From Azonexaceae bacterium (GTDB taxonomy: Bacteria; Pseudomonadota; Gammaproteobacteria; Burkholderiales; Rhodocyclaceae): a stretch of DNA of 64,000 nucleotides. The stretch spans positions 1 through 64,000 of the forward strand of contig SSSZ01000077.1 of assembly GCA_009469675.1 (NCBI GenBank), read 5' to 3'. Below are positions 39,258-47,111 of this stretch, in pieces. Positions within the stretch are counted from its first letter, which is position 1. Each line of letters begins with the position of its first letter. The translations under genes and the position numbers were made by a program. The notes under the pieces are model-generated. The model was not told the DNA's origin and ran no database searches. It saw nothing but the letters and a program-made list of their open reading frames with translations.

Positions 39258-39800
39258 TTACCGCTGGCGCCAGACCAGATCAGGGTCCGCCGCCCACCAG
39301 CCGGCCGCCCCCTGGCCGATCCATTCCTGGCCGAAGGTGTAGGAGGCGTAGGGCAGCCAGGCGTTGAGGTTGTCGCCACCATGGCCGACGGCGGCCGAGG
39401 CCTGGTTGTAGAGAAAGGCGCGGTCGCGATTCTCTTCCCGGATGAGTTCGTTCAGTTTCCCGTCTTCGCCGGGCTCCCGCCGGGCGACGAAGCCGCTGGC
39501 CGTGTTGCCGACCGCCCCCCGGTCGAGCCAGGGCTTGAGCCGAGGATGCCGGTCGCGCAGGCGTTTGACGGCCCGGCTGAGGTCGCCGCCGGAATAGAGG
39601 AGCGTATCGATCTCGCTGTCGGGGGCCTGGGCGTAGATCAGGGCGACGACCTGCCGGGCTTCGATTTCCGTGCCTTTGGCGGCTGTCTGGACGTTGATGT
39701 TGTGCACTTCGACCCCGGAACAGGCAGCAAGGAGCGCCGCCATCAAGCCGGCCACCAGAAGGTGCCGGCGCCGGATGGTGTGGTGTTGCCGCAGCTGCAT
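39258..39800 (-). CDS. YdbL/DUF1318-like lipoprotein
   Basis: A 180-residue lipoprotein with an unusual basic leader (HHTIRRRHLL) before the hydrophobic signal and the lipobox LLAAC (Cys near residue 27). The middle region, GAVGNTASGFVARREPGED...NELIREENRDRAFLYNQAS, fits the DUF1318 (YdbL) pattern, extended by a Trp-rich C-terminus. The function is unknown; E. coli ydbL sits with the ynbE-ydbH genes of outer-membrane lipid transport, but those partners are not seen here. Confidence 0.65.
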   Translation of the reverse strand: MQLRQHHTIRRRHLLVAGLMAALLAACSGVEVHNINVQTAAKGTEIEARQVVALIYAQAPDSEIDTLLYSGGDLSRAVKRLRDRHPRLKPWLDRGAVGNTASGFVARREPGEDGKLNELIREENRDRAFLYNQASAAVGHGGDNLNAWLPYASYTFGQEWIGQGAAGWWAADPDLVWRQR

Positions 39801-39853
39801 GCCCTTCTCCTGATGCCTGGCCTATCTTGGCGTCATTCTAGCAGGACGGCGGG

Positions 39854-40504
39854 TCAGGCGCGGCAGAGCCCGCAGGCGCGGCCCACCCCCAGCCAGCCCA
39901 GGACGGCCAGCCCGGCGAGCAGCGCGGCGCCGGCGGCGGCGCTGGCGGCCAGGGACTGGGCTTCGGCTTGCCGGCTCTGCCAGGCGGCGTCGAAGGCAGT
40001 GGCCTCCTTGGCGGTGCGTTCGGCAAGTAGCGCCGCCTGCTGGATGGTCTGGGCCGAGAGAATATTGACCTTGAACAGGGCTTCCCGCGCCACCTCCCAA
40101 TCGGGGGCATTGCCGGTCATGGCCTTTTCCAGGCTGATGCGGAAGGTATCCATTTCGAGGACCAGGCGCTTGAGGGTTCCCGCCATGGGGCCGCTGTCGC
40201 CGGCCTCCTGGCCGAGCAGTTTCTGCAGGTCGGCATCGATGGCCAGGCGAAGCTCGGCGGCTTTCTCCTGGTAGCGCGGCCGGTCGATGACCGTCGAATA
40301 GTATTCGTTCATCGCCAGTTCGTAGCCCACAACCTGGGCCTGCAGGTGGTTGGCCAGGCGGTAGGACTGGAAGTTGGCCTCCCGGGCGGCGCGGAGGTTC
40401 GCCCCAGCCTGGCCGAGCTTGAAGAAGGCGAAAAAGGCGACCAGGGCCACCGCCGCGGCAAGAAGGGCGGTCAAGGCAAGATAGAGGCGGTAGTTTCGGG
40501 TCAT
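39854..40504 (-). CDS. Membrane sensor-like protein without an output domain
   Basis: A 216-residue protein with two membrane helices (about residues 6-28 and 188-207) bracketing a periplasmic, mostly helical domain of about 160 residues. This is the layout of the four-helix-bundle ligand domain of chemoreceptors and histidine kinases. No HAMP, MCP or kinase domain follows; the chain ends with GVGRACGLCRA. It may be a stand-alone sensor module or a truncated receptor. Confidence 0.6.
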   Translation of the reverse strand: MTRNYRLYLALTALLAAAVALVAFFAFFKLGQAGANLRAAREANFQSYRLANHLQAQVVGYELAMNEYYSTVIDRPRYQEKAAELRLAIDADLQKLLGQEAGDSGPMAGTLKRLVLEMDTFRISLEKAMTGNAPDWEVAREALFKVNILSAQTIQQAALLAERTAKEATAFDAAWQSRQAEAQSLAASAAAGAALLAGLAVLGWLGVGRACGLCRA

Positions 40505-40632
40505 GGCGGCGGACTGGAGAATAAACACTTCCGATTAGTCGAAACCGGGGAAAAAACCTTAGAAAAACCGTGGAAACCGCCGAACAATCGGCTCAATAGC
40601 CCCAAGTCCGGCGGTTTTTTGCGACCCTTTGG

Positions 40633-41160
40633 TCAATTGCGGCGGAAGAAGTGGTAGTCGGCGGAGTATTCCACATGAACGCGGCGGCCCACCGCCCTGG
40701 CGTCGCAGCCGCCTTCGGGCGCCACGCCGCCCCGGGTGTTGAGCCGCTGCACGCTGGTGACGCCGCCGAAGAGTCCGTTTCCTTCCGCCGCCGTGGTCAG
40801 GAGCAGCCAGGGAATATTGCCCGGGCCGCCGTCCTGGCGACCCTTGACGCTACCCTTGATGCGGCTGCCGTCGTTGGCTTCCCAGGTCGGGCCGGCGTAG
40901 TGGTTGCCGACGACCTTGCCGGCGGCGTCGGGAATCAGCGCCTGGGGGGCGATGAATGCCCACTGGTAGGCGTCCGGTTTGTCCTTGCCGGCCTGGCATT
41001 CGTAGATCTGGACGCCGCGCAGGGGAATGACGGCGGCGGTGGTTTCATCCGGGGCCGTACGGATGGCGGGGTCGAGGCCGGCGGCTGTCGCGCCGCCGGC
41101 TGCAATGCTGGCGACGAGGGCGAAAACGGCGGCGGGAGCGCGGCGAATGGCGGTTTTCAT
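40633..41160 (-). CDS. DUF3455 secreted protein
   Basis: A 175-residue DUF3455 protein with a signal peptide (cleaved near residue 27, ATAA-GLDPA). The family landmarks GVQIYECQ, WAFIAPQA, HYAGPTWE, WLLLTT and VQRLNTRGGVAP are clear. The function is unknown; the family occurs in bacteria and fungi. It follows sodC by 32 bases on the same strand and is probably co-transcribed, which suggests an oxidative-stress or periplasmic role. Confidence 0.85.
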   Translation of the reverse strand: MKTAIRRAPAAVFALVASIAAGGATAAGLDPAIRTAPDETTAAVIPLRGVQIYECQAGKDKPDAYQWAFIAPQALIPDAAGKVVGNHYAGPTWEANDGSRIKGSVKGRQDGGPGNIPWLLLTTAAEGNGLFGGVTSVQRLNTRGGVAPEGGCDARAVGRRVHVEYSADYHFFRRN

Positions 41161-41192
41161 GGCATTTCCTTTGCGGTTGGTCTGGCGGTCGA

Positions 41193-41741
41193 TCATTCGG
41201 CCCGGACCACGGCGCAGGCGATGCGCGGGCCGGAATTGCCGGTGGGTTGGGTGGTGTAGTCGTCGGGATCGCGGTGGACGATGAGGCCCTTGCCGACGAC
41301 GCTGGTCGGCCCGGCGGCGACGGTCATCAGGTCCACCTCAACGCGATAGCGGGCATTGCCCGTGCTGTCGGCGCGGATCGCCGGCAGGTCGCCGACGTGG
41401 CGTTCGGCGGTGGCGCCGTGGGCATGGGGTTTGCCCAGGGGATTGAAATGGCCGCCTGCGCTCATGCCGTCGCCGGAGCTGCAGTCGCCTTTTTCGTGGA
41501 CGTGAAAGCCGTGGTCGGCGTAGGGTTTCAAGCCACTGAGGGTGCCGCTGACCACGACTTTGTCACCCTGCTGGACCAATTCGATGCGGCCGGCAGCGGT
41601 ATTGCCGCGGGTCGATTCCAGTTGCGCGACGGCACGAGGACCGGCGCCCGGCGGATTGGCGGCGCAGGCGGCAACGACGGCGGCGGCGAGGGCGGCCGCA
41701 GCGGCGGTGCGGGTACGCGGGGTGGACCAGGATGCATTCAT
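41193..41741 (-). CDS. sodC: Periplasmic Cu/Zn superoxide dismutase, lipoprotein form
   Basis: A 182-residue SodC. The copper and zinc ligands are in GFHVHEKGDC, GGHFNPLGKPHAHG and HVGDLPAI, and the C-terminal SGPRIACAVV closes the disulfide. The N-terminus has a lipobox VVAAC (Cys near residue 26), so it is probably membrane-anchored. GGAG 6 bases before the ATG at 41741 supports this start over one 4 codons earlier. Confidence 0.95.
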   Translation of the reverse strand: MNASWSTPRTRTAAAAALAAAVVAACAANPPGAGPRAVAQLESTRGNTAAGRIELVQQGDKVVVSGTLSGLKPYADHGFHVHEKGDCSSGDGMSAGGHFNPLGKPHAHGATAERHVGDLPAIRADSTGNARYRVEVDLMTVAAGPTSVVGKGLIVHRDPDDYTTQPTGNSGPRIACAVVRAE

Positions 41742-42089
41742 GATGTTCTCCAATCAAAGCGGTGGGAATGGCTTGGGGCGACGGCCGCCGCCCCGGGGCG
41801 GCCCAACCGACAGACGGGGCGCCCGGACGGGAAAAGCAGCCGTTTCCCCTGGCACCATTACAAGGGGGTTTGAACGATTAATCCAATCGATTGACTGAAT
41901 ATTCACTATAGCCATAGACAATCAATAAGCCACGCCTCAGACCCCGGCCGACGGGCCGGCCGGTGACAAATCCCCGTTCCGGGGCGGGAGCGGCCGACCC
42001 GTCGCCGTCCTGGCCGGACTGCCCGGCCGAATTCTCGCCCCGGCGCGGGAACTGCACCCCATCTCCCGCCCCGGCCTGAGGCGGTCCGG
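41742..42089. other. 348-base gap upstream of sodC
   Basis: No gene is supported. An AT-rich island at 41876-41930 holds palindromes CAATCGATTG (41884-41893) and TGAATATTCA (41896-41905) and on the minus strand a possible TTGATT-18-TATTCA promoter for sodC. The rest is GC-rich with inverted GGCCGG runs. Confidence 0.4.
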
Positions 42090-42665
42090 TCAGTAGTCTT
42101 CGACCCTGAGGCGTCCGACGACGGTGAAGAACATCCGCCCCAGGGGCCGGACGACGAGCATTTCGCCGGGATCGACCCAGAGGTCGGTAAGGGCCTTGAT
42201 GTGGGTGTTGTGGGTGACGATGATGCGGTTTCCGGGGCCGCCAACGGGGTCCGACAAGCGCTTGCGGATTTCCAGCAGGCGCTCGAAGTCGAAGGCCTCC
42301 CACCAGGGCTGGGGGCCGCGGTAGCCATTGAGGACATCCCACACCTCGTAATTGCCGAAGGCCAGCCGGGCGGTGTCCTGGCAGCGGCAATAGCGGCTCG
42401 AGAAGACCTCGCCGATGGCGGCGCCCCGCCTGGAGAAGGCGGCGCCCAGGGCCTTGGCTTCGGCGATGCCCCTGGGCGAGAGGTTGCGCTGGGTGGCGCA
42501 GTCGTCGTAGGTGAAACCGGGCGGGTCTTCGCCCCGCGGCGGGTCGGTCAGGGCATGGCGCATGATGACGACGTAGCCCCCCTTCTGCAGATGCTCCCAG
42601 GCCGCCTCGTCGGCCCGGACCAGCCCGGCCAGCAGCAGCACGACAATAGCGATGGCGATACGCAT
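42090..42665 (-). CDS. Secreted histidine phosphatase family protein
   Basis: A 191-residue histidine phosphatase (phosphoglycerate mutase-like) with a signal peptide (cleaved near residue 18). The phosphohistidine motif is MRHALTDP, with the RHG glycine replaced by Ala, and the second catalytic His is in VTHNTH. It most resembles Ais-like and SixA-type small phosphatases; the substrate is unknown. It lies after the hom terminator and is its own unit. Confidence 0.85.
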   Translation of the reverse strand: MRIAIAIVVLLLAGLVRADEAAWEHLQKGGYVVIMRHALTDPPRGEDPPGFTYDDCATQRNLSPRGIAEAKALGAAFSRRGAAIGEVFSSRYCRCQDTARLAFGNYEVWDVLNGYRGPQPWWEAFDFERLLEIRKRLSDPVGGPGNRIIVTHNTHIKALTDLWVDPGEMLVVRPLGRMFFTVVGRLRVEDY

Positions 42666-42736
42666 GGCAAGCCCTCCCGTCGATTGGTTCGTCGGTTGGG
42701 CAACGCTGCCGGCGCCGGGTTCCGCCGGCGGCCGGC

Positions 42737-42764
42737 AAAAAAAACGGGGGCCGCGGCCCCCGTT
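42737..42764 (-). terminator. Intrinsic terminator of the alaC-alaA-hom unit
   Basis: A perfect 22-bp palindrome AACGGGGGCCGCGGCCCCCGTT (42743-42764, two 11-base halves) is followed on the minus strand by eight T residues. It lies 23 bases after the hom stop. Confidence 0.92.
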
Positions 42765-42786
42765 GGCGCACCCTTGCGGCGACGGC

Positions 42787-44097
42787 CTACTGGAGTTCTT
42801 CCAGGCGAATGCGCTTGACTTGGCCCTTCTGGGCCGGCAGGGCTTCGATCTTGGCGATCGCCGAGTCGGCGGCGCTTTCCTGGCAGACGTGGGTGAGGAT
42901 GATGATGTCGGTCTCGCCTTCGCCTTCTTCCGGCTCGCGCTGCAGCATGGCGTCGATGGAGATGCCCTGGTCGGCCAGGATGCGGGTGACGTCGGCCAGG
43001 ACGCCGGGCTTGTCCTCGACCCGCAGGCGCAGGTAGTAGCCGGTCTCGATCGCGCTCATGGGCAGGATGGGCAGGCTGGACATGGAATCCGGCTGGAAGG
43101 CCAAGTGCGGCACCCGGTGTTCGGGATCGGCGGTGGCCAGGCGGGTGACGTCGACGATGTCGGCGATGACGGCGGAGGCCGTCGGCTCGGCACCGGCGCC
43201 CTTGCCGTAGTAGAGGGTGGCGCCGACGGCGTCGCCCTTGACCAGGACGGCGTTCATGGCGCCCTCGACGTTGGCCAGGAGGCGCTTGGCTGGAATCAGG
43301 GTGGGGTGGACGCGCAGCTCGATGCCGTTGGGGCGGCGTTTGGCGATGCCCAGCAGCTTGATGCGGTAGCCCAATTGTTCGGCGTATTTGATGTCGGCCG
43401 CTTCGAGCTTGGTGATGCCCTCGACGTAGGCCTTGTCGAACTGCACCGGAATGCCGAAGGCGATGGCGGCGATGAGGGTGGCCTTGTGGGCGGCGTCGAC
43501 GCCTTCGATGTCGAAGGTGGGGTCGGCCTCGGCGTAACCCAGGCGCTGGGCCTCGGCCAGGACGTCGGCGAAGGACAGGCCCTTGTCGCGCATTTCGGAA
43601 AGGATGAAGTTGGTGGTGCCGTTGATGATGCCGGCCGCCCATTCGATGCGGTTGGCGGTGAGGCCCTCGCGCAGCGCCTTGATGATGGGGATTCCCCCAG
43701 CCACGGCGGCTTCGAAGGCGACCATGACGCCCTTGTTCTGGGCGGCGGTGAAAATCTCGCTGCCATGGACCGCCAGCAGCGCCTTGTTGGCGGTGACGAC
43801 GTGCTTGCCGTTGGCGATGGCCTTGAGGACCACCTCCTTGGCGACGCCGTAGCCGCCGATCAGTTCGACGATGATGTCGATTTCCGGATCATTGACCAGG
43901 GCGAAGGCATCGTCGGTGACGGTGCAGGCACCGCCGGTGACCTGCCGGGCGAGCTCCAGGTTCTTGTCGGCCACGGCGGTGATGCGGATCGGCCGGCCGG
44001 CGCGGCGGGCGATTTCTTCGGCATTGCGTTTGAGGACGGTCCAGGTGCCGCCGCCGACGGTACCGATGCCGATGAGGCCAACATTGATGGGTTTCAT
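42787..44097 (-). CDS. hom: Homoserine dehydrogenase
   Basis: A 436-residue enzyme that reduces aspartate semialdehyde to homoserine. The NAD(P) motif is GLIGIGTVGGGTW at the N-terminus, then the catalytic domain (NGTTNFILSEM, GYAEADPTFDIEG) and a C-terminal ACT domain (YYLRLRVEDKPGVLADVTRIL) for threonine feedback. It is monofunctional, without an aspartokinase domain. The neighbours upstream are two aminotransferases; thrC is elsewhere. Confidence 0.97.
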   Translation of the reverse strand: MKPINVGLIGIGTVGGGTWTVLKRNAEEIARRAGRPIRITAVADKNLELARQVTGGACTVTDDAFALVNDPEIDIIVELIGGYGVAKEVVLKAIANGKHVVTANKALLAVHGSEIFTAAQNKGVMVAFEAAVAGGIPIIKALREGLTANRIEWAAGIINGTTNFILSEMRDKGLSFADVLAEAQRLGYAEADPTFDIEGVDAAHKATLIAAIAFGIPVQFDKAYVEGITKLEAADIKYAEQLGYRIKLLGIAKRRPNGIELRVHPTLIPAKRLLANVEGAMNAVLVKGDAVGATLYYGKGAGAEPTASAVIADIVDVTRLATADPEHRVPHLAFQPDSMSSLPILPMSAIETGYYLRLRVEDKPGVLADVTRILADQGISIDAMLQREPEEGEGETDIIILTHVCQESAADSAIAKIEALPAQKGQVKRIRLEELQ

Positions 44098-44133
44098 AGG
44101 TTTTCAGGAAGGATGAAGAGGGTCGAGGAAGGG

Positions 44134-45363
44134 TTAGTGGGTGCCATGCCGCTTGCGATAGCCTTCAAGGAAACGGGCGACGCGGCCGATGGCCTCCTTG
44201 AGATCGTCTTCGTGGGGCAGGAAGACGAGGCGGAAGTGGTCCGGATGGGGCCAGTTGAAGCCGCTTCCCTGGACGAGGAGAACCTTTTCCTCCTGCAGCA
44301 GTTCGGCGATGAAGGCCTGGTCGTCCGCGATGGGATAAACCGTGGGGTCGAGGCGGGGGAACATGTAGAGGGTCGCCTTGGGCTTGACGCAACTGACGCC
44401 GGGGATGGCGTTAATCATCTCAAAGGCGACGTCGCGCTGGCGCCGCATGCGCCCGCCTTCGGCCACCAGGTCGTCGATGCTCTGGTAGCCGCCCAGGGCG
44501 GTCTGGATGCCGTGCTGGCCGGGAGCATTGGCGCAGAGGCGCATGGAGGCGAGCATGTCGAGGCCCTCGATGTAATCCCTGGCGTTGCGCTTGTCGCCAG
44601 AAACCACCAGCCAGCCGGCCCGGTAGCCGCAGGAGCGGTAGTTCTTGGACAGGCCGTTGAAAGTGATGGTCAGCACATCCTCGGAAAGGGAGGCGATGGC
44701 GGTGTGTTTCTCGCCGTCGTAGAGCACCTTGTCGTAGACCTCGTCGGAATAGATGATGAGGTTGTTCTCCCGGGCGATGGCGACGAGTTCCCGGAGCACG
44801 GCGTCGGGGTAGAGGGCGCCGGTCGGGTTGTTGGGGTTGATGACGACGAGGGCCCGGGTGTTGGGCGTGATCTTGGCGCGGATATCGGCCAGATCGGGCA
44901 GCCAGCCGTTGGCCTCGTCGCACAGGTAGTGTTTCGGCGTGCCGCCGGAAAGGCTGATCGCCGCCGTCCACAGCGGGTAGTCGGGAGCCGGCACCAGCAC
45001 CTCGTCGCCGGCGTCGAGCAGGGCGTTCATGGCCATGACGATGAGTTCGGAGACGCCGTTGCCGATGTAGATGTCTTCCAGCGTCACGCCCTTGATGTGC
45101 TTCTGCTGGCAGTAGTGCATGATCGCCTTGCGGGCGGCGAAGATGCCCTTGGAATCGGTGTAGCCCGCCGCGTTGGGCAGGTTGCGGATGATGTCCTGCT
45201 GAATCTCTTCCGGCGAATCGAAGCCGAAGGCGGCCAGGTTGCCAATGTTGAGCTTGATGATCTTGTGGCCTTCTTCCTCCATCTGCTTGGCCTTCTGCAG
45301 CACGGGGCCGCGAATGTCGTAGCAGACGTTGGCGAGTTTGGCGGATTTCTTGATGGGTTGCAT
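44134..45363 (-). CDS. alaA: Alanine-synthesising aminotransferase AlaA
   Basis: A 409-residue class I/II aminotransferase strongly matching E. coli AlaA (YfbQ): KSAKLANVCYDIRGPVL, LNIGN, GYTDSKG, VINPNNPTGA, the PLP lysine in NGLSKNYR, and the same length. It converts pyruvate and glutamate to alanine and 2-oxoglutarate. The internal ATG at 45361-45363 is the family start. It lies between alaC and hom, 14 and 36 bases from them, so all three are probably one operon. Confidence 0.93.
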   Translation of the reverse strand: MQPIKKSAKLANVCYDIRGPVLQKAKQMEEEGHKIIKLNIGNLAAFGFDSPEEIQQDIIRNLPNAAGYTDSKGIFAARKAIMHYCQQKHIKGVTLEDIYIGNGVSELIVMAMNALLDAGDEVLVPAPDYPLWTAAISLSGGTPKHYLCDEANGWLPDLADIRAKITPNTRALVVINPNNPTGALYPDAVLRELVAIARENNLIIYSDEVYDKVLYDGEKHTAIASLSEDVLTITFNGLSKNYRSCGYRAGWLVVSGDKRNARDYIEGLDMLASMRLCANAPGQHGIQTALGGYQSIDDLVAEGGRMRRQRDVAFEMINAIPGVSCVKPKATLYMFPRLDPTVYPIADDQAFIAELLQEEKVLLVQGSGFNWPHPDHFRLVFLPHEDDLKEAIGRVARFLEGYRKRHGTH

Positions 45364-45377
45364 TGCCGCTGTTTTCC

Positions 45378-46562
45378 TTAGAGCAGTCCGTCTTTGCGGA
45401 ACATATCCTTGATACCACGAACCGCCTGCCGGGTCCGTTCCTCGTTTTCGATGAGGGCGAAGCGCACGTGATCGTCGCCGTATTCGCCGAAGCCGACCCC
45501 CGGCGACACCGCCACCTTGGCTTCGGCCAGAAGCTTCTTGGCGAATTCGAGGGAACCCATGGCCAGGTAGGCGTCGGGAATCTTGGCCCAGATGTACATC
45601 GAGGCCTTGGGCACCTCGACCATCCAGCCCGCCTCGTGCAGCCCCTTGGCGAGCACGTCGCGGCGGTTCTGGTACATGGCGCGGATTTCCTCGACGCAGT
45701 CCTGGGGGCCGTCGAGGGCGATGATCGAAGCCACCTGGATGGGCGTGAAGGTGCCGTAGTCGTGGTAGCTCTTGATACGGGCCAGGGCCGCCACCAGTTC
45801 CTTGTTGCCGACCATGTAGCCGACCCGCCAGCCGGCCATGTTGTAGCTCTTGGACATGGTGAAGAATTCCACCGCGACGTCGCGGGCGCCCGCCACCTGC
45901 ATGATCGACGGCGCCTGCCAGCCGTCGAAGACGATGTCGGCGTAGGCCAGGTCGTGCACCACCAGAATGTCGTGCTGCTTGGCCAGGGCCACGACCCGCT
46001 CGAAGAATTCCAGCTCGACGCAGCGCGCCGTCGGGTTGGAGGGAAAGCCCAGGATCATCATCTTGGGCTTGGGCGTGCATTCCTTGATGGCGCGCTGCAG
46101 CTCGTCGAAGAAGTCGACGTCCGGGGTCATGCGCACCGAGCGGATGTCGGCTCCGGCGATGATGGCGCCGTAGATGTGGATGGGGTAGCTGGGATTGGGC
46201 ACCAGCACGGTGTCGCCGCGGTCCAGGGTGGCCAGCATGAGGTGGGCCAGGCCCTCCTTCGAGCCGATGGTGACGATGGCTTCCGATTCCGGGTTGAATT
46301 CGACGTCGTAGCGCCGCTTGTACCAGTCGCAAATCGACTTCCGGAGCCGCGGGATGCCCTTGGAAAGCGAATAGCCGTGGGTGTTCTCGCGCTGGGCCGC
46401 TTCCACCAGCTTGTCGGTGATGTGGCGGGGCGTCGGCTGGTCGGGGTTGCCCATGCTCATGTCGATGATGTCCTCGCCGCGGCGACGGGCAGCCATCTTC
46501 AACTCACCGGTGATGTTGAAGACATAGGGCGGCAGGCGCTGGATGCGGGGAAACTCTCTCAT
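45378..46562 (-). CDS. alaC: Glutamate-pyruvate aminotransferase AlaC
   Basis: A 394-residue AlaC (YfdZ) type aminotransferase: [40 protein letters not shown] lysine in [13 protein letters not shown] and a C-terminal [16 protein letters not shown]. It is the first gene of the alaC-alaA-hom unit. Two alanine aminotransferases of different type in one operon is unusual. In many betaproteobacteria alaC is directly followed by hom. Confidence 0.93.
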   Translation of the reverse strand: MREFPRIQRLPPYVFNITGELKMAARRRGEDIIDMSMGNPDQPTPRHITDKLVEAAQRENTHGYSLSKGIPRLRKSICDWYKRRYDVEFNPESEAIVTIGSKEGLAHLMLATLDRGDTVLVPNPSYPIHIYGAIIAGADIRSVRMTPDVDFFDELQRAIKECTPKPKMMILGFPSNPTARCVELEFFERVVALAKQHDILVVHDLAYADIVFDGWQAPSIMQVAGARDVAVEFFTMSKSYNMAGWRVGYMVGNKELVAALARIKSYHDYGTFTPIQVASIIALDGPQDCVEEIRAMYQNRRDVLAKGLHEAGWMVEVPKASMYIWAKIPDAYLAMGSLEFAKKLLAEAKVAVSPGVGFGEYGDDHVRFALIENEERTRQAVRGIKDMFRKDGLL

Positions 46563-46669
46563 GGGGGACGGTCCGAAGGGCTTGGGCGAAAAGGTATAAT
46601 CCTACTTTATCGCCCGGTGCACCGCAATTTCGGCGGGGCCGGCGACCCGACTTCCGGATTCCCCAGACC

Positions 46670-47041
46670 ATGAAGCTGCATCTTTCCAACACCGCCGGCC
46701 TCAACATCTTCACCGCCTACGGCGACGGCTATGTGGCGATCAATCACCAGCGCCACGAAAGCAACGTCATCGTCCTGCCGGAATCGCTGTACACCGACTG
46801 GACCAGCGCCCGGGTCGACAGCCTGGGGGAAGCCGACATGGCGAAACTGCTCGCCCTGGGAAGCGAAATCGTCCTGCTCGGCACCGGCAGCCGCCTGCGC
46901 TTCCCCCCGGGCGCCCTCCTCCGCCCCTTCGCCCCGGCCGGGATCGGGCTCGAAGTGATGGACCTCCAGGCGGCCTGCCGCACCTACAACATCCTCGCCG
47001 CCGAAGGCCGCAAGGTGGCGGCGGCCCTGCTTTTCGACTGA
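46670..47041 (+). CDS. Mth938-like domain protein (DUF498)
   Basis: A 123-residue Mth938/NDUFAF3-like protein. The landmarks IVLPESL, VLLGTGSRLRFPP, GIGLEVMDLQAACRTYNILAAEGRKVAAALLF are typical (quoted as landmarks PESL, GTGSRLRFP and TYNILAAEGR). Mitochondrial relatives assist complex I assembly, but the bacterial role is unclear. It is divergent from alaC. A TATAAT box at 46595-46600 may belong to its promoter. Confidence 0.9.
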   Translation: MKLHLSNTAGLNIFTAYGDGYVAINHQRHESNVIVLPESLYTDWTSARVDSLGEADMAKLLALGSEIVLLGTGSRLRFPPGALLRPFAPAGIGLEVMDLQAACRTYNILAAEGRKVAAALLFD

Positions 47042-47111
47042 CCGGCCCCCTTCGCCGGCAAGCGGCGGGTAGTATGATGCAGGGCGAGCCGCCACCACAA
47101 TAAAGACGCCC

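Noticed and set aside
42090..42665. Calling the histidine phosphatase a phosphoglycerate mutase of glycolysis
   Set aside because: It has a signal peptide and lacks the size and loops of GpmA; only the superfamily can be assigned.
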